Positions 44,247 through 53,078 of a stretch of DNA of 64,000 nt are shown piece by piece. Within the stretch, counting starts at the first letter, position 1. Each line of letters opens with the position of its first letter. Position numbers and translations under genes: made by a program. The stretch is taken from assembly GCF_963973895.1 (NCBI RefSeq), contig NZ_CAXBBF010000002.1; one strand, written 5' to 3'. A model generated the notes under the pieces. It saw only the letters and a program-made list of their open reading frames with translations, was not told the origin of the DNA and did no database searches. The DNA is from Porticoccus sp950063125. Lineage in GTDB: Bacteria > Pseudomonadota > Gammaproteobacteria > Pseudomonadales > Porticoccaceae.

Positions 44247-45076
44247 GGGAGTGGGTCCATGCCCAGACAGCCATCAACAAAATGCTGGATCAGTTGACCC
44301 GAGAGGGTTCGCGAACCCGGGCAGGGAGGCAGACGATCAAATCGCCACCAGTCCGCCTGGGTGATTTCAATACCGTCTACCTGGATATCGCCAGAGTGAT
44401 AGTCGGCATGAAAGCCAATCATCAACTGCCCTGGAAACGGCCAGGATTGACTTCCGAAATAACGCAGGTTATCCACCCGAATACCCACTTCCTCCATCAC
44501 CTCACGGTGCAGGGTCTGTTCTGCCGATTCCCCTGGCTCAATAAAGCCTGCCAGCGCACTGTAAAACTTTCCCTGATGGCGAGCACTGCTGGCCAACAGA
44601 CAATGATCGCCCCGGGTTATCAGAACGATCACGCAAGGCGATATTCTGGGGTAAAAAAACGCATGACAAGCATTGCAGCGCCGCGACCGGTCACCTGGGG
44701 AAGCCACCGTCTGGCTGCCACAAAAACCACAATAGCGGTGCTGGAGATCCCATTGAGCAACCTGACAGGCCCGTCCGGCCAGATTGAAAAACTCAGCGGA
44801 GAGAACCTGCAACAACGCACGGAGATCACGCCATTCAGTCCCCGCCGGCAGTACCTGAGCATGTGCCATATCCACCACATAACAGGGGCAGCCCTGGAAC
44901 AGCCCGAGCAAATGCACCGACAGACCTGATGTATATACTTCATCGACATCAAACAGGATACTGGGGTCCTGGCTCATCCGGCAGAGCAATTGTTGACCAC
45001 GCACCAGCAGAAATAGCGGTTGGCGGCCATTATCTTCGGGAATGCTGGTACAGGGCTCAAAGTGATAATCGGACAT
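44243..45076 (-). CDS. nudC: NAD+/NADH diphosphatase (RNA deNADding) NudC
   Basis: A 277-residue Nudix hydrolase that cleaves NAD(H) and removes NAD caps from RNA 5' ends. The zinc ribbon has CGFCGSQT and CNACHAFFYPR. The Nudix box is GFIEPGESAEQTLHREVMEE, and the downstream SQSWPFPGQLM matches the NudC-specific motif. I chose ATG 45076 (MSDYHF), since the longer open frame would run into the fimL coding end. It is coupled to the membrane protein gene downstream and follows fimL, as in P. aeruginosa. Confidence 0.93.
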   Translation of the reverse strand: MSDYHFEPCTSIPEDNGRQPLFLLVRGQQLLCRMSQDPSILFDVDEVYTSGLSVHLLGLFQGCPCYVVDMAHAQVLPAGTEWRDLRALLQVLSAEFFNLAGRACQVAQWDLQHRYCGFCGSQTVASPGDRSRRCNACHAFFYPRISPCVIVLITRGDHCLLASSARHQGKFYSALAGFIEPGESAEQTLHREVMEEVGIRVDNLRYFGSQSWPFPGQLMIGFHADYHSGDIQVDGIEITQADWWRFDRLPPCPGSRTLSGQLIQHFVDGCLGMDPLP

Positions 45077-45104
45077 TGGCTGCTGTTTCTCTAGAGGTAT
45101 AGAG

Positions 45105-46757
45105 CTAGCTTTCCAGTTTCTCAAGACACTCTTCTGCCACACCAAGAACAGTATCTTCGAAATCGGGATTCCAGCGGCGATTTTCCAAGTAGTACTCCAG
45201 GCTTACCACGGCATCGGCAAATACCTCGATGATGGATGACAGTGGCAGCTGGCTGGCTGGGCCCAGGCTGTGATTGATAATATCGAGACAGCGGACTGTT
45301 ACGTTCTCAGCGCGCGTCAAACCGAGTATGCCAACCGCACCCAATATCATTTTGAAGTTATCGGCCAATGGTTTTGCCAGCTCATCGCCGGCAATACCAT
45401 CACAATAATCCGAGGTCAGCTGCATGATACTGGCCAGATGACTCGATGCCTCCTGCAACACTCGCCGCTGCGCATGACTGATTATATTTTCTTCAACAAC
45501 CTCTTTAATGCTCAACGCATTAATTTGACTGCGTTCACTTTCAGAGTGCGGCCGCGACTGGAGCTCCAGAATAATAGAGTCCAGATATAGCAGCGTATCT
45601 GCCATCTCCTCCATAATCCCAGAGGGCAATGTACTGTCCGCCAGGTTCCCAATGGCAAGAGCATGCTGAGAACAACGCTCTTCAGCCAGACCCAGCCCAC
45701 AGTTTTTCAACTCTTCAGATAGTGCAGCAAAAAGTACGGCAGCTTCCTGAAGAGGTCCGCTCCCGTTACTCTCCTGTGCCACCTGATCATCCAGTAAGCT
45801 CCGCAATTGCTCAATCCGGGTAGCGATCATGGTAAGGCGCTCAACAAAAGACTGATTGCCCTCTTCCACAAACATAGCACGCACATTGCGGATATCAGCA
45901 GCGGTAAAATCCAGTGGTGAGATGCCAAGGCGAGCCGCCAGTTTGGCAGCACCCTCGGTATTCATACCGGACAACAGAAAATTGGCCAACATATTCTGTT
46001 GCAGGGATATGGGATAACTTTGTTCAGCAGGTGCGTTGTCAGACAGCATGCGCAGCTGCCGCTCAACAGCCATAAGACTTCGCAAACGGCTCTGCTCAAA
46101 ACCAAGCGCACCGCGATAAAGTGCACCCAACACATCGAATACCAATGCCCAGTAGATGGCCTCTTTTTCGTCGCTGAGCGAATTGCGCAAGCGCTGTATA
46201 CCATGGGCCATCACTTTAATCGCGGTGGGACGAGTACTTCCCTTGAGAACATGAGCCAAACCCTGTTGGTAGAGCTGTCGGGCGACCCGGATCGCCTCGA
46301 TTGAATGATTATCCTTCTGCTCCACTGAGGAAATCGTTGGCACATCCGGCATTAAACCATTCAAAAGCTGGTATTCATTGAGTAGAGGCTGTTTGCGGGC
46401 TGCCCGCAACTGATTGATCTCTGGCAACAAAAACAGAGGGCTATCCTTACCATGCATTTGCAGCTGACTCACATAACCGGGCATCAGCTCCAGTGAGTGC
46501 CTGACGGTATTCACCGCCGTTGCGTCGAGGGAGCTACCCTCTGCTTTTATAAGGGTCTCCTGCATTTCACCCAAAAGCATTTCCCCGCCGACCATTTCCA
46601 GCAGCGAAAACACCCCGTGAAGTTGAGATAAACCCCGGTTACATTCAGACCAGTCAACAGACTCCAGCGGCTGCGCAAGCAGATCGACCAGGAGACCAAT
46701 CTCCTTATCCAGCTCTTCCCCGACCAGCTTTAATGCCTGTGTATTTATTTGATACAT
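45105..46757 (-). CDS. fimL: FimL-like type IV pilus/cAMP regulator
   Basis: A 550-residue all-helical protein resembling the N-terminal Hpt-array part of ChpA/PilL, with no kinase, CheW or receiver domain. In P. aeruginosa FimL has this size, lies next to nudC near dnaQ-rnhA, lacks phosphotransfer histidines and promotes cAMP production and twitching. The helical bundles are visible near 30-110, 155-235 and 390-550. Where an Hpt histidine would be expected near the start (LSQLHGVFSLLEMV), the alignment places a serine, with a nearby His whose role is doubtful. Identification rests on domain type plus gene order. Confidence 0.82.
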   Translation of the reverse strand: MYQINTQALKLVGEELDKEIGLLVDLLAQPLESVDWSECNRGLSQLHGVFSLLEMVGGEMLLGEMQETLIKAEGSSLDATAVNTVRHSLELMPGYVSQLQMHGKDSPLFLLPEINQLRAARKQPLLNEYQLLNGLMPDVPTISSVEQKDNHSIEAIRVARQLYQQGLAHVLKGSTRPTAIKVMAHGIQRLRNSLSDEKEAIYWALVFDVLGALYRGALGFEQSRLRSLMAVERQLRMLSDNAPAEQSYPISLQQNMLANFLLSGMNTEGAAKLAARLGISPLDFTAADIRNVRAMFVEEGNQSFVERLTMIATRIEQLRSLLDDQVAQESNGSGPLQEAAVLFAALSEELKNCGLGLAEERCSQHALAIGNLADSTLPSGIMEEMADTLLYLDSIILELQSRPHSESERSQINALSIKEVVEENIISHAQRRVLQEASSHLASIMQLTSDYCDGIAGDELAKPLADNFKMILGAVGILGLTRAENVTVRCLDIINHSLGPASQLPLSSIIEVFADAVVSLEYYLENRRWNPDFEDTVLGVAEECLEKLES

Positions 46758-47140
46758 ATCATCAAATGCCTATTTCACATCACCGACCAATACAAAAAAA
46801 GAGCGCAGCTATACCATTCGCAACCACCTATGTGCATCGATAATAACATTATTAGCCACCGTGGTTTGAGCTCGGGTCGACAGACCCGCAAGTTAAGGAC
46901 CGTCAAACATTTCAACCAGTTTAATCAGGCGTTTATCAACTGTTTTGGCACCCCCCTGACTAATGCTCTCCATGGCCAGTGATAACGTGTTTAAGCGACG
47001 CTCTATGTCAACGAACCGAAACACCGGGGAAGCTCAGCTGCGCACCTGTTGATATGTTGAGTATTGCCATCAACACAAATGCCAAACTGGCAGGTCGCCC
47101 TCCTGTTCCGGTGAGCCCTTTTCAGTATCATGTCTACTCT
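46758..47140. other. Intergenic region between dnaQ and fimL
   Basis: About 380 bases on the dnaQ-to-fimL path. It contains a short stem CGGGTC/GACCCG (46873-46888) without a T run. A 43-codon frame on the minus strand (46893-47024, GTG start) reads FRFVDIERRLNTLSLAMES and later VDKRLIKLVEMFDGP, which is protein-like and amphipathic but has no good ribosome binding site. The promoter of fimL should be here. Confidence 0.5.
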
Positions 47141-47875
47141 CTAGCGAGAGGTTTCCGCAACAGCATCAACCGTGGCAAGCCAGACACACTCGCCATCGCT
47201 GATTTGTTGAATACGGGCCAGCTGATCACGGTGTGCGGCAACCTCTTCTGCAGTGGCCTTGATGACAGGCAGCTGCGGCCGGTCAGATGGCAGGCGGCGT
47301 ATTTCCTGTGTACCGAGATCTCCGGTGGTATGGCTCTGCCCGCCCAGAACAAGATCCACCTGACCACCCGTCATCATCAGGTAGACATCTGCAAGAATCT
47401 CAGCATCCAGCAATGCGCCGTGTAAATCACGCTGGGCATTGTCCACGGCATACCGCTTGCACAGGGCGTCAAGATTGTTTTTCTGGCCAGGGTGACGCTG
47501 TCTGGCCATCACCAGGGTATCCACGATAGTGCAGTAATCCATCACCTTGCCAAAGCCGTCCAGCTTTCTGAACTCATGGTCAATGAATCCCACATCAAAG
47601 GGGGCGTTGTGAATAACCAGCTCAGCACCTTCAATAAAAGCCAGGAATCGCTCGGCAACGTCGGCAAATAATGGTTTGTCGGCAAGAAACTCATTACTGA
47701 TCCCGTGCACCTCCATTGCACCATCGTCCACTTCTCGCAGGGGGTTGATGTATTGGTGATAATGTCGACCGGTGAGACGGCGATTAACCAGCTCAACACA
47801 ACCGATTTCTATAATCCGGTGATCCTGGCTGGTTTCCAGCCCCGTGGTTTCTGTATCGAGGACGATCTGTCGCAT
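47141..47875 (-). CDS. dnaQ: DNA polymerase III epsilon subunit
   Basis: The 3'-5' proofreading exonuclease of the replicative polymerase, 244 residues. Exo I is LDTETTGLE with Asp7 and Glu9, Exo II is HNAPFDVGFID, and Exo III is HGALLDAEILADVYL with the catalytic histidine. The C-terminal tail, which binds the alpha subunit, is present. It lies 26 bases behind rnhA on the same strand; the rnhA-dnaQ pair is conserved, although in E. coli the two are divergent. Confidence 0.96.
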   Translation of the reverse strand: MRQIVLDTETTGLETSQDHRIIEIGCVELVNRRLTGRHYHQYINPLREVDDGAMEVHGISNEFLADKPLFADVAERFLAFIEGAELVIHNAPFDVGFIDHEFRKLDGFGKVMDYCTIVDTLVMARQRHPGQKNNLDALCKRYAVDNAQRDLHGALLDAEILADVYLMMTGGQVDLVLGGQSHTTGDLGTQEIRRLPSDRPQLPVIKATAEEVAAHRDQLARIQQISDGECVWLATVDAVAETSR

Positions 47876-47901
47876 GGTAATACCTTGTTATGCTGTGTTA
47901 C

Positions 47902-48351
47902 TTATTGTCCATGGTTTGATAAAAGCTCATCGATACCAAGATTTGCCAATTGATCGGCAATCTCGTTTTCACGGTGACCGCTGTGGCCCTTTACCCAGTG
48001 CCATTGAACCTCATGTCTGGCCACCTGCTGATCCAACTGCTGCCAGAGATCAATATTTTTCACGGGTTTTTTTGCCGAAGTCATCCAGCCTTTCTTCTTC
48101 CAATTGGCCAACCAACTGGTAATCCCCTGCCGCACATATTCGGAGTCGGTGGTCAGGACGACACGACAGGATTTCTTTAATACAGAGAGCGCCTCAATAG
48201 CCGCTGTCAGTTCCATACGGTTATTGGTTGTATCCAAAGTACCACCGTAAAGTGTTTTCTCAAGATCCCCATATCGCAGCAGTGCGCCCCAGCCACCGGG
48301 GCCGGGATTTCCCCGGCAGGCACCATCGGTAAAAATTTCTACATCCTTCAA
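47902..48351 (-). CDS. rnhA: Ribonuclease HI
   Basis: RNase HI degrades RNA in RNA:DNA hybrids. The 149-residue protein has the carboxylates in IFTDGACRGNPGPGGWG, NRMELTAAIEAL and LTTDSEYVRQGI. The flexible-loop histidine is in VKGHSGHRENEIAD, with the final aspartate. Its start directly abuts the stop of the methyltransferase gene. Confidence 0.97.
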   Translation of the reverse strand: MKDVEIFTDGACRGNPGPGGWGALLRYGDLEKTLYGGTLDTTNNRMELTAAIEALSVLKKSCRVVLTTDSEYVRQGITSWLANWKKKGWMTSAKKPVKNIDLWQQLDQQVARHEVQWHWVKGHSGHRENEIADQLANLGIDELLSNHGQ

Positions 48352-49176
48352 TTACTGATCTCCATCGAATGGTTTTTTCACAGCACCATTTTTCTTTGTG
48401 ACCGGCAAAACCGGAATGCTGATTGAACGCCACAATCCGGGTTTAACCGGGGTTAGACGGGCGGTGTACTTTCTGGCCACCACAATATAAAAGGTGCCCC
48501 AAGGCAACTTGCTCTTTTGGCCGATAGTTTCCAGCAAGCTTCTTCGATCTAACGTAGCCGGGTTTTGCAATGGCCAGCCAAAGCAACCCGAAACAGCCTG
48601 AATGGGTTGCAGGTTGAGCAACCGCAACCAATCGAGCAGACGGCTGTATCGGAGGCTATGGTAAGACCATATCGCACGGGACGAGAAATATCGTGCGACC
48701 CATTTACTTAAACCGAACAGACTGAGTGGATTCATCACGACGATCGCCACATGACCACAGGGAGTCAAAACCCTTGCCACTTCATTCAGCACTTCGTGGG
48801 GATAAGCAGAAAATTCCAGTGCATGGTGCAACAACACGGTATCAATGGTTTCCGATGGCAAGGGCAGGGCGTCGAAATCCGCGATTGCCGACGCGCTTCC
48901 TGGCAACGCCGCAGTAGCACCAATAGAAAAACTTTGCAAATGATTAAAATCATCAACCAACAAACGGTTTGAACTGGCCCCCAAATACATGAGACGGTGG
49001 GCACCCGATCCAGGCATCATATGCTCAAGCATAGACCTTTCGCGATGCAACAACACTTGGCCGTAGCGGGACTGAAACCAGCTGTCCAGTGAACCCTGCG
49101 AGTCGGCCAGAGGACAGACAACCTGCCGTTGCTCGAGAAACTCCCTTGCTGCTAGCAACCAGTTATGCCGTTTCAT
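48352..49176 (-). CDS. Class I SAM-dependent methyltransferase
   Basis: A 274-residue methyltransferase of the Methyltransf_11 type. The nucleotide-binding core includes LMYLGASSNRLLVDDF near residue 60, DFDALPLPSETIDTVLLHHA with the usual motif II/III, and VLTPCGHVAIVVMNPLSLFG. The glycine-rich motif I is degenerate (LGASSN). A C-terminal extension of about 60 basic residues is present. The same gene occurs between gloB and rnhA in Pseudomonas. Substrate unknown. It is divergent from gloB. Confidence 0.85.
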   Translation of the reverse strand: MKRHNWLLAAREFLEQRQVVCPLADSQGSLDSWFQSRYGQVLLHRERSMLEHMMPGSGAHRLMYLGASSNRLLVDDFNHLQSFSIGATAALPGSASAIADFDALPLPSETIDTVLLHHALEFSAYPHEVLNEVARVLTPCGHVAIVVMNPLSLFGLSKWVARYFSSRAIWSYHSLRYSRLLDWLRLLNLQPIQAVSGCFGWPLQNPATLDRRSLLETIGQKSKLPWGTFYIVVARKYTARLTPVKPGLWRSISIPVLPVTKKNGAVKKPFDGDQ

Positions 49177-49255
49177 TCTGATTTCCGGTTTTCACCCACA
49201 AGACGAAGTTCGTTATTATGGGAAAGATCACTTTATAAAACCACTGGAACCTATC

Positions 49256-50023
49256 ATGTCTCTTATCGTGCACAGATTGCCTGCATTTTCAGACAACTAT
49301 CTTTGGCTATTTCACCAACCCGGCAGTCGGCTGGCCTTTGTCGTCGATCCGGGAACCGCGGAACCAGTACTGCGGGCACTGACAAGCCTTGACCTGGATC
49401 TCTCGGGTATTCTGATAACGCACCATCATCCCGATCACGTGGGTGGGGTCGACTCACTGCTTCACCATACGGCAGTTCCGGTCTATGGGCCACCGGACAT
49501 ACACCAGACAACCCACAGCCTGGTCGATGGCGACCAACTGACTCTCGACGGCACCCACTTTAAGGTGCTTGGCGTACCGGGCCACACCCTGGATCACATT
49601 GCTTTTTTTGAGGCAGAAACCCCATTGGTGTTTTGTGGGGATACCCTCTTTGCAGGGGGCTGCGGTCGGCTATTTGAAGGCTCACCCGAACAAATGTGGC
49701 GATCACTTTCACGGCTTGCTGCTTTACCGCCGGAAACGAAAATCTATTGCGCCCATGAATACACCAAGGCCAACCTCTTGTTTGCCCAAGCTGTGGAGCC
49801 GGAAAATCGTGCAGTGCAGGAACGCTTAAAACAGGTCATTCAACTGCGCAATCGGGCACAGGCCACAGTCCCTTCAAGTTTGGCAGAGGAGCTGGCAACC
49901 AACCCCTTCCTGCGAGTAACCCAGGATTCCGTGAGGCAGGCGGCCAGCTCCAGGGGGCTTCCTTCCGGGGGAACCGCTGAAGATGTATTCGCCATTATTC
50001 GCCGCTGGAAGGATCAGTTTTAG
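49256..50023 (+). CDS. gloB: Hydroxyacylglutathione hydrolase (glyoxalase II)
   Basis: GloB hydrolyses S-lactoylglutathione to lactate and glutathione in methylglyoxal detoxification. The 255-residue protein has the dinuclear metal motif THHHPDHVGG, then GHTLDHIAFF and FCGDTLFAGGCGR. The C-terminal helical glyoxalase II domain has CAHEYTKANLLFA. The length is typical. It is divergent from the methyltransferase and followed by mltD, the order found in Pseudomonas. Confidence 0.95.
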   Translation: MSLIVHRLPAFSDNYLWLFHQPGSRLAFVVDPGTAEPVLRALTSLDLDLSGILITHHHPDHVGGVDSLLHHTAVPVYGPPDIHQTTHSLVDGDQLTLDGTHFKVLGVPGHTLDHIAFFEAETPLVFCGDTLFAGGCGRLFEGSPEQMWRSLSRLAALPPETKIYCAHEYTKANLLFAQAVEPENRAVQERLKQVIQLRNRAQATVPSSLAEELATNPFLRVTQDSVRQAASSRGLPSGGTAEDVFAIIRRWKDQF

Positions 50024-50187
50024 TGCGGTTCCTCGCCACAGCTTGGCTCAATATCCGATGAATAGGCCAAGCATTCCAAACTGGGCGTTTGCTCACAACT
50101 CACCCCGAAGTATCAGAGATAAATTGATCTTGATGGCGCAGGTAGTTAGAATCCTTAAGCTGATGCTGGCAAAAAGAACATAATACC

Positions 50188-51750
50188 ATGCAGACTTTTT
50201 TTCGAACGTATCTTATTGTTTTGATTGCCTTAATATCCGGTTGTGCGCAACAGTCAATCCATAATCACCCACACAGCGCAGCCACCCATCCCAACAAAGC
50301 GAAGAAGTCCAACACACAGGTTTCCACTGTGCCTCGGGAAAAACGGTGGATCATCTTCTCCGGAAAAAATACTGACAAAACTGAGCCGGCAAACCTCATG
50401 TCCAGCTCTCCCGACGACTTATGGCGGCGAGTGCGAGATGGCATGACTTTGCAAGGACACTACGATGATCCTCGCATTGCTAAACAGGTCGAGTGGTTCA
50501 GCAATAACCAGAGTTATATCGACCGCGTCATGAGCCGCGGCGAGCTGTATCTCTACCATATTGTTGAGGAGCTGGAACACAACAATCTGCCTCTGGAGTT
50601 GACACTGCTGCCGGTCGTTGAAAGTGCCTACGACCCTTTTGCTTACTCTGGCAGCCATGCATCAGGACTCTGGCAGTTCATCCCGATGACTGGAGATCGA
50701 TTCGGTCTTAAACAGGATTGGTGGTACGACGGCCGCCGTGATCCGCTGGCGGCAACCGAAGCGGCAATCAGTTACCTGACATACCTGAACAACTATTTTG
50801 AAGGCGACTGGCTGTTGGCTTTGGCGGCCTATAACAGTGGTGAAGGCACTGTCAGAAGAGCTATCGAGCGCAACAAGCGCGACGGCAAACCAACGGACTT
50901 CTGGTCATTGAAGTTGCCCCGCGAAACCAGGGCATATGTACCGCAATTGCTGGCGATATCCCGGGTAGTTGCAGACCCCGAATCCCACGGCATTGTGTTG
51001 CCTTCCATTCCGGACTCCCCCTACTTTGACGTCATAGATTTACCAGAACAACTCGATCTGGTTAAAGCTGCGGAAATGGCCAGCATTGACAGTAGCACAA
51101 TGCATAAGCTCAATGCCGGCTACAGCCGCTGGGTCACGCATCCTGAAGGTCCCCACCGGATCCTCCTTCCGGTAGAGAACATCGAAGGATTCAAACTGGT
51201 ACTAAACAATACACCAGTGGCTCAGTGGGCACCGATCAAGGAGTATCAGGTCAGGTCCGGAGACACCCTGTCAGGCATTGCGGCTAAACATAGAGTCAGT
51301 ATTCGTCAGTTACGCGTTCAGAATGACCTGCAGGGAGATTTACTCAAAATCGGCCAGCGCCTGAAGATTCCTGGTACCGGCCTTGATAACCATCCGCAAA
51401 CAGTATCTCTAGTCTCATATCGGGTGGAAACCGGGGATACGCTTTGGCAGATTGCCAGGAAACATGAGGTCAGTATTCAGGATATCGCAACATGGAGTCA
51501 GCTGGATATCAATGCACCATTAAGGCCCGGACAACTACTTAATGTGAAAGCAGGTTCAGGCTCGGCAACGGCGACAACAAAAGAGAAAAAGGTCAATTAT
51601 CAGGTTCGCCGGGGCGACTCGCTATACCGCATCGCCAGCAAGTTTGACCTGAAAATTGACGATATTCTGAGCTGGAATAAGCTGAATCCTGAGAATTATC
51701 TCAAACCGGGGCAACAGCTGACTTTATTTATTAATCCCTTGCGTATTTGA
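50188..51750 (+). CDS. mltD: Membrane-bound lytic murein transglycosylase D
   Basis: A 520-residue outer-membrane lipoprotein that cleaves peptidoglycan to anhydromuropeptides. The signal ends in lipobox LISGC (Cys19). The transglycosylase domain at about 120-270 has the catalytic glutamate in PVVESAYDPFAYSGSHASG and LAAYNSGEGTVRRA. Three LysM wall-binding repeats follow (about 350-395, 410-455, 470-515), each beginning with a V/YxVRxGDTL-type segment. E. coli MltD has two LysM repeats, so this one is longer at the end. It stands between gloB and convergent nqrM. Confidence 0.94.
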   Translation: MQTFFRTYLIVLIALISGCAQQSIHNHPHSAATHPNKAKKSNTQVSTVPREKRWIIFSGKNTDKTEPANLMSSSPDDLWRRVRDGMTLQGHYDDPRIAKQVEWFSNNQSYIDRVMSRGELYLYHIVEELEHNNLPLELTLLPVVESAYDPFAYSGSHASGLWQFIPMTGDRFGLKQDWWYDGRRDPLAATEAAISYLTYLNNYFEGDWLLALAAYNSGEGTVRRAIERNKRDGKPTDFWSLKLPRETRAYVPQLLAISRVVADPESHGIVLPSIPDSPYFDVIDLPEQLDLVKAAEMASIDSSTMHKLNAGYSRWVTHPEGPHRILLPVENIEGFKLVLNNTPVAQWAPIKEYQVRSGDTLSGIAAKHRVSIRQLRVQNDLQGDLLKIGQRLKIPGTGLDNHPQTVSLVSYRVETGDTLWQIARKHEVSIQDIATWSQLDINAPLRPGQLLNVKAGSGSATATTKEKKVNYQVRRGDSLYRIASKFDLKIDDILSWNKLNPENYLKPGQQLTLFINPLRI

Positions 51751-51782
51751 CCCTCTACCGCAAACGCTAATAAAAAATGTTC

Positions 51783-52031
51783 TTATCGGCTGGTGGCGTC
51801 GTAGGCCAAATCGCTGCGCGGACCTTCACCACCCGAATCGGCCTGGCTTATCTCATCGCATTTATTGGGATCATCACCACAGATGTCACAGTTGTAGTTT
51901 TTTTCACCCAACGCAGCACCAACACCGCCACAGGATCCCTTTAATGGTTTTCTTCCCATCATCACGCCAACAGCCATGGCTGCAATGATCAGCATCAGCA
52001 TCATAAATACCAGCACGAACTCCAACATCAT
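51783..52031 (-). CDS. nqrM: Na+-NQR maturation factor NqrM
   Basis: An 82-residue membrane protein of the DUF539 family. One N-terminal helix (about 3-24) precedes GSCGGVGAALGEKNYNCDIC and CDICGDDPNKC. The four cysteines are needed in Vibrio for inserting the iron that NqrD and NqrE share. Its start directly abuts the apbE stop, so it is the last gene of the nqr operon. Confidence 0.93.
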   Translation of the reverse strand: MMLEFVLVFMMLMLIIAAMAVGVMMGRKPLKGSCGGVGAALGEKNYNCDICGDDPNKCDEISQADSGGEGPRSDLAYDATSR

Positions 52032-53078
52032 CTAGTCTCCTGAAAGATAAGGGGCAAAGGCAGATGAATAATAGCCTTTAAAGGCATCTCCCTCTTTGAC
52101 CAGCAAATAAACCGCCAGTTTATTTTTTTCAGCCACTTTAAGACTGGCATCAGCACCCAGCACCATAAATCCGGTGGCCAATGCATCCGCAAACACTGCC
52201 GTTTCAGCAATAATCGTAACAGAAGCCAGTTGATGATCGAGTGGATAACCAGTGCGCGGGTCTATGGTATGCGAATAACGTTTGCCGTCTTTTTCGAAAT
52301 AATTGCGATAATCTCCAGAGGTTGCCACTGCGACGTCCCCGGGAATCAGTACTTTTTGAACCAGCCCCCTTTCAAGAGAAGGCGCTTCAATGGCAATACG
52401 CCAGGGATCCTTGTTCGCTTTTAAACCTTTCAAGCGAAGTTCACCACCCACCTCGACCAGATAATGGTTGAACCCCTCCTGTTCCAGTAATTCTGCAACA
52501 GCATCAACTGCGTAGCCCTTGGCAACCGCAGACATGTCCAGCGCAATATCGCTGGATCTGATAATGTTGGCACCATCCGGGGTGATCTGCAGTTTGTTGA
52601 AACCCACCAATGCCAGTTCAGCGGCTATATCTGTCTCCGAAGGAACTCGGTCGCCTGTGTTTTCCGGACCAAACCCCCATAGATTGACCAGTGCGCCCAC
52701 GGTGGGATCAAATGCCCCGGACGTCAATTGGTGTACTTCCTTGGCAGTTTTCAACACCTGTAACATATCTGACGAAACCGCATAAACCTGACCGACAGGA
52801 GAACGGTTCAGCAACATCAATTCTGAATTCTGCTGGTAGGTGGTGAAGGTCTGGTTCAGACTGTCCAACCTGGATTGAATTCTTTGTCCAAGGCCCTCAC
52901 TGACCGGTTGCTCACTTGGTACCAACTTGACCTGATAGGTAGTCCCCATCGTCCGACCGTCGTACACCAACTGGGACTGTTGATCGCAGGCAGACAATAG
53001 AAAAACCATTACAACGACAAATAAAAACGAGGCCATAGGCCCCGCTTTTATTTTTAGTCTGTTGATCAAATGATTCAT
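52032..53078 (-). CDS. apbE: FAD:protein FMN transferase ApbE
   Basis: ApbE attaches FMN covalently to threonines of NqrB and NqrC. The 348-residue protein is a periplasmic lipoprotein with lipobox LLSAC (Cys31). The flavin-binding part has DGRTMGTTYQVKL, ALDMSAVAKGYAVDAVAE and HTIDPRTGYPL, and metal-binding Asp/Thr lie near AETAVFADALATGFMVLG. It overlaps nqrF by one base. Confidence 0.95.
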   Translation of the reverse strand: MNHLINRLKIKAGPMASFLFVVVMVFLLSACDQQSQLVYDGRTMGTTYQVKLVPSEQPVSEGLGQRIQSRLDSLNQTFTTYQQNSELMLLNRSPVGQVYAVSSDMLQVLKTAKEVHQLTSGAFDPTVGALVNLWGFGPENTGDRVPSETDIAAELALVGFNKLQITPDGANIIRSSDIALDMSAVAKGYAVDAVAELLEQEGFNHYLVEVGGELRLKGLKANKDPWRIAIEAPSLERGLVQKVLIPGDVAVATSGDYRNYFEKDGKRYSHTIDPRTGYPLDHQLASVTIIAETAVFADALATGFMVLGADASLKVAEKNKLAVYLLVKEGDAFKGYYSSAFAPYLSGD

